From NCBI RefSeq assembly GCF_016859285.1, contig NC_053400.1:18200546-18264545 (forward strand): DNA of 64,000 nt. The letters run 5' to 3'. The stretch is from Xiphias gladius (taxonomy: Eukaryota > Chordata > Actinopteri > Istiophoriformes > Xiphiidae). Below the pieces are notes generated by a model that made no database searches, had not been told where the DNA came from, and saw only the letters and a program-made list of their open reading frames with translations. Numbering within the stretch: the stretch's first letter is position 1; each line of letters begins with the position of its first letter. Made by a program: the position numbers and the translations under genes. Positions 1 through 14,100 of this stretch are shown here, in pieces.

Positions 1-8
1 CGACATTC

Positions 9-3000
9 TCAGCCCATCAACCCGACAGTTGGATGATCTTTGCTTTCTAACCAGTCGAGTCCACTTGAATGTGCCGTCTCGCTGGTAATTTGCTGAAACA
101 GCGGATCATTCACCAACTCCTCAGGAGCAGCATTTTGATACTGCCCTTGCTGCTGGTTGGGGTCGAACAGAAGGTTTGTGTCCAATGCGTTAAGGTCATT
201 GATGCTACTGGAGAGCTCTGATGTCATTCTGATTTCACAAGGGAAATCTGCTCCGCCTGTAGCCAGCTCCGACACCTGTTCGATGAGCTGACTGCCAGCA
301 GCAAGGCTGTTATCTGTCAGGAGGTCTTTGACAGTGCTGCTGAAATCCAGCTGCTGATGCTGCTGTAGTTCTTCTTGCTGCTGCTGCGGGTTCAAACTTA
401 ACAACATAGAATGGGCCTGCTGATGCTCTCCAGAGGCTGATTGTACTTGATTGTTACTTGCAGAGAGAATCATCTGTTCATTAATAGCATTTTCTATGAG
501 GTAATCTGGCCTCTGCAACTTGCACGTGCTGGTGGAGTTGGAGGTCATCAGGCTGAGGTGGTTGTCAGTGCAGGAGAGGTTGGGGTCAGACTCGAGGATC
601 TGGGTGAGGTTCATACGTGCAGTGTAGCTAGAGGGTACATTATTGATGCCCAGACCCCGGAAAGCATCATCATGGTCCCCGTCCAGCTTGCTCAGGAGGA
701 CACTGGTGATGTTTTTGCTGTTGCAGTGTGGGCCCGGTGTGGGCAGGACCTCAGTCTGCATCATGATGTTGAGCGGTACAGAGCGGCTCCGCTGGGCCAT
801 GCTGCTCACCCCAAGATTTGTCTGGCTGCTTGCAAAGATGTTCAACACCTCAGGCGTCACGGGAGAGTTAAAGGGAGACACCACTGAACGAAGGATATTG
901 GGAAGGGCACTGTTTCCTGTGTTTCCACTAAAATTCCTCTGATGCACTGCGGGGCTTACGCTGCGACATCGAAAATTTGTAGCAGGTACGTTGGTGGTTT
1001 TATTATCCAGAGGGGCAGGCACAGCAAAACCCTCCTGCTTAGCCATGTTTGTCATGCTAGCTATCTGCTGCTGCACAGGCGAGATGGGAGTCAGGCGGCC
1101 AAAACTGCTGTCGTTGTGCCGCGCATGAGGGACGGCGAAGGCGTGCGGTTTTTGAAAATGGTCATCTATAAGCCCTTGATAGCTGGGCAGGATTCCCACT
1201 CCACTGTTTGACTTGTTTAAGATCCCACTGTTGCTGTTGTAACTGTTGTTCATCCACTCTAGCCTGGTCTTGTCTGGGTGGGTCGCCATCGGCCTCTGCA
1301 TGGGCTTGACAGGGCTGCTGGAGACGGTGCTGCCGTCATGGAACCCGGTGATGCTGGAGTTGATGGGTGTGAATGCAAACGGGTTCCTGCACTCCACTGG
1401 ACTGGGAGGCACAGTGCTGCTGCAGCTGGAGTGTGGAGTACCAACTGGGGTGTGACGACTGCTTCCCAGTGCGCTGTCCACCGGGGTGGTGGAGGTGATG
1501 CGGGAGCAGGGGCTCTCTCCGGTGAGGCCTTGGGCTCCTCCCAACACCTCTGACGTCGGTGTGGGAGTGGGTGTCGGCGTTGGAGTTTGGATTGGGTTGC
1601 TGCTGTTGTTTGCAGCGTGATAGAAAGCAGTCATTGTCTGATTAGTGGACATCATGTTGTCCGGCACCACAGCCTGTTGGCTTTGCAATGCGACACAGTC
1701 TCCAAACTCCTGCAGGTTGTTGAGTTTCATCTGCTCCTCCATCTGCACCAGCTCCTCCACAATGCTGTCCTGAGTTACATCATCATCAAAGGGAAAGTAG
1801 TCCATATCTGTCTGCATAGGGAGCTGACTAGATGATGAAGCTTGACTCAAAAACTCTAAGGGTTCAGTAGCAGGGTGGGACTGAGTGTAGGTCTGTTGTT
1901 GAGCTCCTTCCAGGCTTGCTGTGGTTGAGTTTGAACTCCTAACATCACTCAAACCTGAATGCTTCTGGAGGCCGGGGTTATTAGGAATGACATACGCGTT
2001 AGCCATCGTGTGCCCCTGCTGTTGCTGTATTAATGCGTGACTGACTGAGGTGCTAGTTTCCATAACAGTGGGAGTGTTTTTCCTCTGCATTGAGCTCCGT
2101 GTTTTGGCAACAGAGTAAAAGCCACTGGCTCTGAATGAGGAAGCGTGGACTTGAGTGGACAGGACAGAGTTCATTTTCACCTCCATGTCCCTGGTGGCTG
2201 GTGCACTTTCAGGTCTAGCTGGAGCTCCTGGCCTGGAGACATAACAGAGAGTGTTTCTGATGCCATATCCAAGACCAGCAGCACCCCCTACTGGCTGCTG
2301 GGGCATAAAAACCCTTTTGACTGGCGAAAGCTCTGGGCTGAGGCCCGAGCGTTTCCTGAGGCTCTTAGTGGACAAGAAACCTTCCTTTGTTGATGTTACA
2401 CTGCTGCTTTCCCCAAATGAAGGTGCTCTGCTGGTGTTCAGTGAAGAAACAGCGCTGGTATTCTGAATGGAGGGAGTTAAGTGCAAAGTGCTTGTATTAT
2501 TAGTGCTAGTATTGCTGCTTTCGACTGCTGCCGCAGGGTTAGTGCTTGAGGAGGACTTTCCATTGCGTTTAGTGAAAGACGTTTCCTCCAGACCCAGGAA
2601 GCCTGTAGTCTGAGGTATGGGCACACTGGCTGCCCTCTGTACAGCCCCTCCGGTTCTATTTGCCATTGTTCCTTGAGTCAGAATAAGACTGCTCGGATTT
2701 TGTGTTTGGCTGCTTTTATGTATAGCTTCAACTTCCATTTCAACATCGAAGCCATGAGTGCCAGTAGTCTGCCCCGGCCTGGCCACCGGGGCCAGAATGG
2801 GGACTGCAGAGGCACTCCTCGTGGTTTGATTGGAGCTGACGTCCTCTGCAACTGCAGTGCTGCTGATACCTGCAGATGCCGGCCGCAGGGTTGTGTTTGT
2901 AAGGGATGCGGTGGTATTGCTGCTGCTGCTGCTGGGTGCCAGCGATATGGCTGTCATCTTGACCAAACTGACCGGGCTGACATGACATGTAGTCATCACA

Positions 3001-6000
3001 GTCTTAATGGGGCTGTTGGCGATGATCATGGTGGAGGGCGATGGCAAAGCGATAGCAGTCGTGGCCAGAGGTTTGGGTAGGATTTGAGCATAGCGCTGCC
3101 GAGCAGCGCGTTCGCCCACCGGACTGGCCAGAATATTTTGCGGGATTTTGGGGGTCTGCTTCACCGGCTGCGTCACCATTTGGAAGTTAATAGGCAGCAC
3201 TTTGCTCTCCGCTGTTCCCACTGGACTGGGGGACATCAGCTGCCTGCACCTCTGTACCTGAAGCAAAGGAAGGTCAATCAGAAAGTGGAAAAAATGAATT
3301 CTGAGTTATTTTAACTCTTATAACCTACATGGAGATTATGGTTTGCTGTGTGTAACAGCAAAGTGTAACAGCAAACCGTGTTCCTTTTGTTTTGTTTTGT
3401 TTCCATAAATAAATCTGTGAAACTAACACTGAAACTAAATCTGTTTTTGCCTCTTCACTATCAGGCTTATGAAATTGTCACTACAGGGCTATCAGCAATG
3501 CAGGCCATGTACTATTTTCAGGACAGGCTGGGCCCTTCAGGAATATCAACCTTTGTCATATGAGAGGTACTACAAATATGTTAGGATCCATATTACAACT
3601 ATAAAATCGGATATTTTAACTGCATCAAAGTTTCACAGACACCTGAAGTGACTACTTTGGATATTATAACCATATCGATGGGATGTTCTACATCTGCTTA
3701 GTGCTGTGGCAAAGTAGAGTCAATGTTTAGTGTAAAATGGAGAAAGAGGACAATTTTCATTTTCTTTTTATATGTATGGTGTTTCTTTAAGCAGATTCAT
3801 TTATTAGTGGAAGCTATTATTTCATATACAGTACATAAATCTGTTTTTTTAATGTCTAAATATATGAAAACAGCCTTAGTGGTAGGCAAATGGGTTTGAG
3901 ATGACTACAGTCAAATAAATTATTATCTGTTATCTATTGCACTAATATCTAATCCAAATGTCTCACTGAAATGTTGAGAGACACTGAAGTAACTTGTGTT
4001 TTTCACAGTAGTTTATTCAGAGTTACTGAACCCAAAATGAGAGATGTAATTTTGAACGAATTTTGCATTAGCCTGATTATTTGTTTGATGTCAGAAGATT
4101 CAGTATGGACTGATTTATTAGAATCGAAAAGGAGGTGTAGTTTTAAAAAGAGTGCACCGGTCACATTCTACTAATCTTTACAAATTTACTCACTCAATTA
4201 GCAAGTAAATTTTAAAATAGTTTTTAAAACTACACCTCTGCTACACCTCTGCTGTACGCACATTAACAGAATTAATTCAAGAATATTAGTTACTTCAATG
4301 CGTCTTAACATTTCAGTGAGTTAGATTAATATAAAAAAGGTGATTCTGAACGCAAATTTCTTTATCTGGTTCTACGCCTTAACAACACTATACCATTGAC
4401 CATTTTTCTCTCTTAGGTTGGGTCAGTTCGGTAGACAGGAAAATTCCACTTGACAGCATGATCTACATCGAGAGTCCTGTTTTCTCACCGTGACGGGGCT
4501 CGGGACAGCCGCGACCACGATGCCTATGGTTGGCTGAGGTGACGGAGGGGTGGGGCTACCACAGGGCCCGCCGTCGTCTGCCCTCTTGGCTTGTCCCTCT
4601 CTAGATAAAGGAGAGTGCAGCTTCTGTTCTTGTTGTTGCTGCTTTCTCTGGATCTTCCTCTGGAGCTGCTGCTTCGCATCAACACAAGGTGACGACAGGG
4701 TTGTGGCGTGAGGCTGGAAGGAGTGAACCTCAGCAGTGGGGATGAATGCTGAGACGGACTGTGGGGTCTTAACCTCTGAGGAAACAAAAAAGGAGAATTT
4801 AGATACGAATCACATGCTGCTGCTATCGGAATATAATATGCAGTGGTGGACAGTAACTAAGTACATTTACTCAAGAACTGTACTAAAGCACAACTGAGGT
4901 ACTTGTACTTGAGTATTTCCATTTTATACTTGTACTTCAAATCGCAGAGTGAAATATTGTGATCTCTCTATATTTATCTGACAGCTGTAATTACTACTTA
5001 CTTTTCAGATTCGAATTTTACATCATCAGTTTATACAATACAACACATTGTTAAAGATTAAACCAGTGGTTCCCCCCAATTAAAAAAAAGCAGTGTGTAG
5101 CTGGGGGGCCCTGTCGTGTTTCAGGTGTTAAAATTCTATATTTCACAAAAAGCAAAAAAACAAAACAAAGAATAAAGAAAAGTCTACTGATTTGTGTAGC
5201 AGTCTGACCTTTACATAGGGAGCCATTGAACTAAACCAGCTACAACAGTGAAATGCTACTTATGCATTGAAAATAGTACTGTTATGTTTGATACTTTTCC
5301 TGATAATACATCTGTACTTTTACTTAAGTAGGCTTTTGAATGCAAGAGTTGTACTTGTAATGGAGTATTTTTACACTTCTGTATTGGCACTTGTAGTCAA
5401 ATGAAGGATCTGGATTCATCTTCCAACACTGATAACACGTGTATATAGTCTTGAATGACATAACTAATCTGGTTCAAACATGACTTCAAAAGACGACAGA
5501 TGCAGTCGGTAAGTGCAGTAACAGACAGATGCCACCAGATGCCACTATTCTTTTTATTTTTTTTAAATAAACACAGGGAGCATGAAGCCGGCAAAAAACC
5601 GTGTCTTACCTGTGGCTGTGCCAGTCACAATGGTGAGAGCTGCCAGAGACTTGTTGCTGATGTAATGGCTGTCGATTAGGAAGCGAGCCAAATCTTCCAC
5701 AGCGTCAAACTGGCGTTTCAGCACCTTTTGGGCCCACTCACACACCAGATCACAGGCCGCAAATCGCACCTCCTCCTTTATGCTGCTCAGGTGGCCCGGC
5801 GACTCTAGGACATCACACTGGAGCTACACACATTAGACATGTTGTTATATGTGTGACACACCGAATGACAGGGCAGTGACAAAAATGGAGTCAGAATACA
5901 AAGAGACTTAAGATTATTCTGAAATACTATTAAGGAGGGTGTAAAAGTCCTTACTCCTTCCCCTGTTTTATGGAGATCCAGAGTGGGTAATGACGGCAAG

Positions 6001-8117
6001 TGAACAAAGGGTCTTTTCCTTAGTCCACTGTAGCAATATGTAAGATGGTGTTAAGATAAAAAACATGTGATTCCAGAAAATGAACATATGCTATCAATAT
6101 ACAGTATAATATGGTGAGTGTCTTGTCCGTGTAACACTTATCAGTTCAATTTTCCATTAAAAACAGTAATGGAAAACTGTGTCTGATTTGACTGTGGTAG
6201 CAAAATTAATGGTCAAACTTCTGACGCTGACCAACCAATGTATCCATCACGTCTCACTCAAACGTTTTGGGGTTTTTTTTTAAGATTAAAGCTTTATCAC
6301 CTGTTCTTCAAAAATAGTCACTACTGTACTTCTGTAATTGATTTTATTTCATGAGATCCAGTGAGAAGGGAAAGGCAACTAACTAAATAATTTCTCACAA
6401 AGTTGTGATAATCAAGTGTTTAGACTAATTTAATCACTGAAATGTGACATTATTCTTATGTTTTTTATGTTGATATGGAACCATTTCTTGTACAGATTCT
6501 TTTAAGCAATGCTTGTACTGGAAATACTGTGTAAATGAAGATAAATCATTGAAACTTTGGACAATAGTAGCAGTTTGCCAATATGAGTTCAAAGCAAACT
6601 CCCTTCAACAGGCGAACACTTTAAGTTTTTCCACATTGTATCCCATAAAATTCATGATCTACAATCTCGCCTTACACAATGATAATTTCATTATCCTGAG
6701 TGACTGAAGGTCATAAAAAGAAATCAAGTTTTACACTTTGATGTCATCAGCAAAATAGAGAGGGGGGAAAAAAAAAAAAAAAAAAAAAAATCAATCATGA
6801 ATGATTCATGAAGGTCAAGATCACAGTGACTCCCTGTGGGTCTATGTATTATGCTTCTGCTTCTGTGGCAGAGGGAGACTTTATTCCATTTCATATCTAT
6901 ATTTAGAGAGCTTATGAACTGCAACAGCAGATGGTCTGTGACCAGAGACAGAGGCCAGACTGTTACAATCCATTCCAGCGAAGGATATTTTGATTTTCCT
7001 CTCATGCCAAGTCGCCGCGCCTTCATGTTCGGGAAGACATTTTTCATCATTTTTCCAAAGTCTGCGGCACTCAGTGGGTGGTAATTAAGATTGTCGCAAA
7101 AGCTCCTGCAACACATAACAGACAGAACAAATGTGATTAAGAATAGAGAAGGAACAAAAAAATCCATGTCAGTTTTCAACCAAACCACAGTGTATGCCTT
7201 GAATCATGAATCAGAGTCATATCAACAGAGCAGATTATTTTCTGAGCTATTAATGTCCGCATCCCTGGCGAGGTGATGAAGTGGTTGGAACAATTAAAGC
7301 TGCTCTAATAAATATTTTTATATTAACAATGGATTAAATGACTCAATGAACTGTCAGAATGATCACCTGATTCTGCAGTTCCCCTCTGCACAGCACAGCG
7401 TTTTAGCGCCTTTCAGCTCATTGTTTTTGTTCACTCTCACTGCTCTAGTCAGTGTTGTTTTTCAGCTGTTTTCAGCAAAAAGCTCTAGAAACCCACGGCG
7501 CACTACGTGCTCAGCACCAAACGGTAGCTGGTGAAGATAGTGGAGCAGCTACAGAGCTAGAAGAGAGTGAATATTAGACTTACATCCATAAGGTGGCGGG
7601 ATAATGTTACTCTGTAACTGCTGGGTGAGTAATCAGGCAACTGTTTGCTAACACATTTGTTATATCAACTTGTGATATGTCAGATGTTGTGTTTACAACT
7701 TGTTCTGCTGCCCCCAAGTGGTCAAAAAACGTTAAACTTTAATGCTCGTTTAAAGGCATAATATCTTATGTTATTGTGATATGATAAATGTAAACATATA
7801 ATAAGTTTTGTGTTGCAACAGTGAAGCTGCAATAGTTACTCACAGTCATCTAACATAAAGTGCCCTTTATCGTTTGATATCTAGAATAAGTACCACACAG
7901 ACACATGTATTTACCATAAATTGTTGTTCGTTCATTAAGTTAACTAAAGTCCTGATAACATTTGTCTTCGTCACCTAGAAGCTCCATTAAGCTTTTTAGA
8001 TACAAATTGTACCCTTTTACTTACCAGGTACAGTTGAGGTTTATTTGGCTTTATTTACTCTGATTCAGAGCTACACTGCGAGCTGAATAATTTCAAAGGG
8101 TCGAAACATATATCTTT

Positions 8118-8154
<37 letters not shown>

Positions 8155-11100
8155 CAAAAGCTGGAAATGTTTTTTCTTTCAAAATGATCAAATATATAGT
8201 ATAACAGTGTATGCCTGTGAAAATATGTGAATATCAGCTATTAAATGAAATAACTTCCTTAGAAATACTTCAGTTGGCATTGTAATGAATTTTGAAAACA
8301 ACTGTGACAAAAGTGTTAATTTCATTGCACAAAATAAAATGTTTTTATTGTTTTGAAGTGAAGCACATCACGTCTCTTTAAAGCCTTTTCACCTGTCTAT
8401 CCTAAAGGCGCCAATATTTCTGGAGGGGACTGTATTTCTGTTCTGGTAGAGTTAAAAAGACAGTTACATAACACTGTCAGAGCATTTCAATGACTGTCTC
8501 AGACTTTCCATTCTAATATTACCAGCACATGCTGCTGTGATTCTCATGCCTGCAGCGTCTATTTATACTGACTCTTTAGCCGGCAGTAATTTAGAAGAGA
8601 AAGAAGCTTGAACATTAGCAGCGGTGAAGTAAAACATCACCGATACAGAGTCAAACAGTCAAGACTATAGTTAAAAAATGGGAAAAAAAAACTGATTCTT
8701 TCAGTCACTGTGGTCTTTATATTTCTGTGAGAAACTATCAGTGCAACAGTAAAGTTTCAGCGTGAAATGGATTAGGTATGAAATTGACAAAAACATTTAT
8801 TCTTGTTAAAGAAAATTGTAAATGTGAATGCAAAAAAACTTACTTGTATTCATCATAGACCTCCTGTTTGGGAAGAGAGGTCTCTGGGTATTCCTCTAAA
8901 TGATTGCGGATCCAGCTGAACGCATGCGTCTGCTGTGTGCGGCTTGACGACAGGGCGCTCTGGTCACTGAGAAAAGATTTGGAATACTGATGAATGATTT
9001 TGCCGTTCTGTATGATTCACATAATAACCTTATAATTAAAAAAAGAAAAAAGAGAAAAGACAATAGCATATAGAAATGTTTGCCAGTATCAATGATTAAA
9101 CGTTTCCTGTTTCATAAATATTTCATCAACAGTCCATTCTTCTATAAATATTGTCAGAAAACAGGCATATCCTTACCTTTTGTCAGTGCTACTGCTGGGG
9201 CCAGAAGGCAACTTTAGGTAGAGGTAGAGTTTTTCAATGTCTGAGAACTTCTCGACATCTTGCTGTAGAAAGTAAAAAGGGAGTTTTAATGTTTGGCCTT
9301 CCTATCCATCAGCACAAAGTAATGTCCTGCTACGCCTGCAGAGCACACACACACTGAAAGTACGAGTGATTCTTGGATAGTTCATACTAGGGAAGGGTGT
9401 AAATAAGACAGTGTTTGTGTCTGCATTTTAGGCCATTATTTGTTTCCAGTTACAGGGCTCAACAGTTCATCTTGCTTTTAAGGCTGCAACTAAAGATCAT
9501 TTTCACCACTGATTAATCTGCTTCTCATCTTCTCGATTAATCAATGTCAGAAAATATCAAAAACTGGGCTTCAGAATTTCTGAAAGCCATCGTTGACGTC
9601 TTCAAATTTTCTTGTTTTGTCCTACCCACAGTCCAAAACCAAAAGATTTGAAATTATTATGATAAAAGATTAAGAAAACTAAACGACTTAATAGCTGACG
9701 ATTAATTTCCTGTCTATCCATTCATCAACTTATCGTTTTTGCTGCCTCTCACAGTAAGGGCCTTAATTATGGCTAGCCTATTCTCAGTAAAAATGTGAAG
9801 AAAAAAATGAAAAAGTTATCAATAAAGCATCCTCAAAAAACAGCTCCAACATTTAATGCAAATTCTGGCCATGTGGCCTTCATCAAGCTGGTTCACTGGC
9901 TGAGTATTAAACATTTAATCAAATCCCAGCTCCTTTAAATACGATCAGCTTGATGGAATAAAGTAGCTCGTGAGAGCAGAGGAACTGTTTTCATCCTTTG
10001 CTGGGGTCTTGGGTGCCGTTCTATGGAGAGGTAATGCTGCAGATCAGCCTCACCTCCACAAACTAAACTGAATGATCGGCTTTAAGAAAGCATAGGGGGT
10101 GTCCGGCCTAGCCCTAACCTAGGGATCTAAGATGTGCAACTGTAATGTCCGCGGTCCAAGTCCAGGACGGACCTTTGCTGCATGTCACCCCTCCTCTCTC
10201 CCCTCATTTCCTCTCACCTCGGAACTGTCCGCGATCAACCAGAAAACAATGTCCCGCAAAATACTTACTTAGCTACAACTATACAACCAAAAGCAAAGCT
10301 AGTGGGCCATGAATCAACAGTAGATCCCTACTGTAAATTGTGTTTTTTTTGCATGGCGATCTCAAACTTCAGTCATTCAACACTTGAGACACACAGACAT
10401 GGCCAGAGTGTACAGACTAAACCTCCTCAGCGTGGCCCTGAGCTACACAGTCTTCAGTCCTTCTAACACCGCTCTTCAAAGGGAGAAAGAAACATGATAG
10501 TATGATGAGCAAGCAGTTTAAATTCTGCAGCAGACAACAGTGTTAATCACCAAGTGATACTCTAACCCTATAGGAGTGAATTCATATACGGTGCCTATAA
10601 AAAGTATCCACGCTCCCTGGAAGGTGTCGTGTTTTATGGTTTTACAACACTGAATCAAAGTAGATTTAATGTGACATATTTGACACTGATCAACAGAAAA
10701 ACACTCTATAATGTCAAAGTGAGAACAGATCTCTACAACGTGCTTTAAATTCATTATCAAGATAAAACACAAATGCTTGTTCGAATAAGTATTCATTGTC
10801 TTTAATATGACACGTCTGAATCATCCCTGGTGCAGCCAGTTGGTTTTAGAAGCCACATAATTAGTTAAATATGGACATCATCTGTGTGTAGTCGAGGAGT
10901 TTCCGTTGACTGTGGTATGAGTGCACCTGTATCTGGAGGTCTAAGTTTTGGTGAGTCCGTTATGGCTAAACCTTTGTCATGAAGACAAGGAACTCCACGA
11001 AAAGGTGACTGAAAAGCACAAATGCGATGATGTGTGGAAGAAAATTTCCAGTTAAGCCTGTAATCCAAGGAAAATCCCTTTTTACATATTTACATATCAC

Positions 11101-14100
11101 TTACATGTCTAAAGGTCAAAGAAAAAAAAAATACAGACCTCTGTAGCCCGCTCCTCATCTCTGCTGCAGGCTAGCAGCTCTAGGGTACATTAGCTGCTAC
11201 TAGCATAACAGCCCTGAATCTTGGGAGTGAACTGTTGGCAGTTTATTGTGGGTAATGTAGGCGCCAGGTTTTGACATGGAAGAAGGATACGTCAAATGTT
11301 AAATGACAATATCTCTGGTTCTGTTGCATCAATTTTGATTATTTTTCCAAAAAAACGGTCCGCCGTGAGTGCGACAACGTTAAAGAAGTATATTGCTAGG
11401 TGGAGTACTCTTAAATCAATCACTAAGAAATGGAAAGAGTATGGCACAGCTGAAATCTGCCTACAGCAGCCTATCCTCAAACACTGAGCGTCCGGGAAGG
11501 AGGCTACTGAGGGAGGCTAACCGGAAACATCTGAATGAGTCGAATGCTTCAGGAGCTGAGACTGGATGGACGGTGGATACGGCTGCTTGAGAGGAGCGTC
11601 CCCAGTCGCAGCTGGATGAGAGAGAGGCAAAGAGAAACCCACTCTTGAAAAAAACTGACATGACATCTCAGCTACAGTTTGCCAGAAAGCAAGGAGGAGA
11701 CTCTGAAGTCAGCTGGAACAAGGTTTGATGGTCAGACTAAACGCCATGTTTGGCACAAATCGAACGCTGCACATCGTCATAAACATGCCGTCCCCACATT
11801 GAAGCACAGGGGCTAGGAGTGAGGCCCATGAGCAAAGTTTTGCTCTGACTTTAAGCCTTGCAGTGCAGAGTTATGAAGCATAGATACACTGTGTTAATAC
11901 AGCTGTACAGACTGAGACACGCAAACATGTGCACACCTTCAGTCTAAACGGCGGCAGGCAGACACAGAGACAGACAGGCTGATCTCGAATCTACTGCTAT
12001 TCACCCTCCTCCCAGCACAGCTCGCTGCGATGGTGAGCGTGCAGACACACACCCGCACGCTGCCAACACATGCCTTCACTCAGACATATCCACCCCTTTC
12101 AAATGGCCTCTATGAATGAACTTTACCCTGTCCATCTTTTCTGATTAACATCTTTGTCTTTGCGGAACCGTAGCTCACCCACAGCTGAAGGTAGCAGACT
12201 TTGAGCAGCATCAGCCATGAGGAAATCAGGCAAAACGCATAATCCTCATAAAGAAGCAATGTCATCTTTAAACTTGGCTAAATCCTTGTTGTGAATCAGA
12301 GGAGATCCTTGGCCTTTTCAGTGTGAGTCACTTCCTGCTCTGCTGACTTGGACTGTCATTGTATGTTACAGCTCTGCACAGTTCACTCCACTCCCCCTTT
12401 AACTCACTTTACCTTGAAACTAAATGTTACCAAGTGCAGTATGGATTATGAACCAATTTGCAGACAGTTTACACTTAATTTGTACATCTTTTTAGACTGT
12501 GAAGTAGACACTTGCTGACATAAGATGTGCCCTACAGTGCCGTACTCATCTAAGGCGGCGGTGGTTTGAATTTGTTCCATTGTTGTAGCTGTGATGTTCC
12601 CTCAGAACTAGAGATGGTCCAATATATGACCATTTAAGATTTTGTGCGCCGATTTTAGCTTATCACAGATATTGTAATATGGCGTATGCTGGCTGATAAG
12701 TAACAAGAAACTGCAGGAGAGAAATGCCAAAGACATATTTGAGTTACTACAAGTTTTGCCATTACACGGTTTGTCCAACAGAGGGCAATGACAACTTAAA
12801 ATTTTAACTGTAAAACAAATCTTGGTAACAATTATTTAATAAACAAATTTAAGGGCTCCCTATCTAAATTCTTTATTTATATTATGTGTTTATACTAAAA
12901 ATTTAAACTCGGCAGATATATTGCAATCGTATTTTTTAAACTCTCAAATATTCATATTGGAGTTAGCCTCAAAAATCCTGTATTAGTCAACTTCTACCAA
13001 GACTGTCCATATATGATTGAAAGATTTGATTTTAAAGTACATTACTGTAGTTTTTCAACAATCTAGACGGCAATATCTTTATTTAATATAACTGATTGCA
13101 CATTCCAAACATATTTTCTCCAGGTTAACCCATGTAAGAACGTGCCTTTTCAATTAGCAGATATCCGCCAGGTTTGCTGTGTTTACTTCTGATCAGAAGT
13201 CAAAATCTTGCTAACTAGCAAACATTACTCAGCATAATATCGATTCAATGCTATGGATCAGGATCGGTTTTTGCTAAGCGGCAATGTTATGTTGTTTTCA
13301 ACAAGCAGTTTTAAGTTATGGTGGTTATTTCAGGGCTGCCTAAGTAGAAGCAAACTGGTTCGCAGTCAAAGTTCGGACTAGCCTTTTGAAGTTGCTGTGA
13401 ATTCATTCAGTTACATTACAGAAATATAATAGGCACAATAGTTTCAGCTGATGTCTCCCTCTACGGAGGCACATTGCACTCACACAAGGGAAAAAAATTG
13501 AGTCCTTATTTCATAATTATGAGAAAATGTACATGTGACTAACGGGGCCGGAGCTGGAACGCCTCAGAACTCTGCTGAGAATCATCAGGATTGGTGGATG
13601 ACATGAGAAAGCACAGGGTGTAAGGTTAAAAGTTTTTTTTTTCTTTCTTTCTTTGAAAGGCGTGGCAGGGATGAAAGTAGATAAACTCGTCTTTACTAAC
13701 TACCTGACATCACACACTATATATAGAGAAATATTACATAAGGACAACCACACTCCTGGCCAACGTCTACGAGCCCTGGCTTCACAATGAATTTTTTGCA
13801 TTGAAGGTTTATTTTATCAGAGCTGAAACATGATACTGGGTCATTCTGTTAGGTTCAACGGTATCTACAACTGCACTTGCTGATAAAATTTTAGCAAAAA
13901 AAATGTCAGTTACTTCTGTATGATTACTTCTCTAGGCTGCAGCTCCCATGAGGCTTTAACGTTGGCGGACTGTCGCACTCTCTGGGGAGCCGCACATGTT
14001 ATTTTCTAAGAACGAATTGCTGTTACATCGTCGTTAAACAGCAAGGGGAGGTCCAACTGTGCTGGCAAGTACAATACTGAGTGCCGGTGTAGTGTACAGT

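Noticed and set aside
441-3080. Many plus-strand open frames of 60-148 codons
   Set aside because: They are antisense shadows of the 1083-codon last exon of rfx7.
5955-7105. A conventional GT-AG intron between rfx7 exons 5 and 6
   Set aside because: No GT near the exon 5 end keeps frame, and the only nearby AG (after TGCTAC) would delete the conserved KYCYSG residues.
10182-10466. 94-codon plus-strand open frame
   Set aside because: It begins in a SINE-like repeat and has no coding features.
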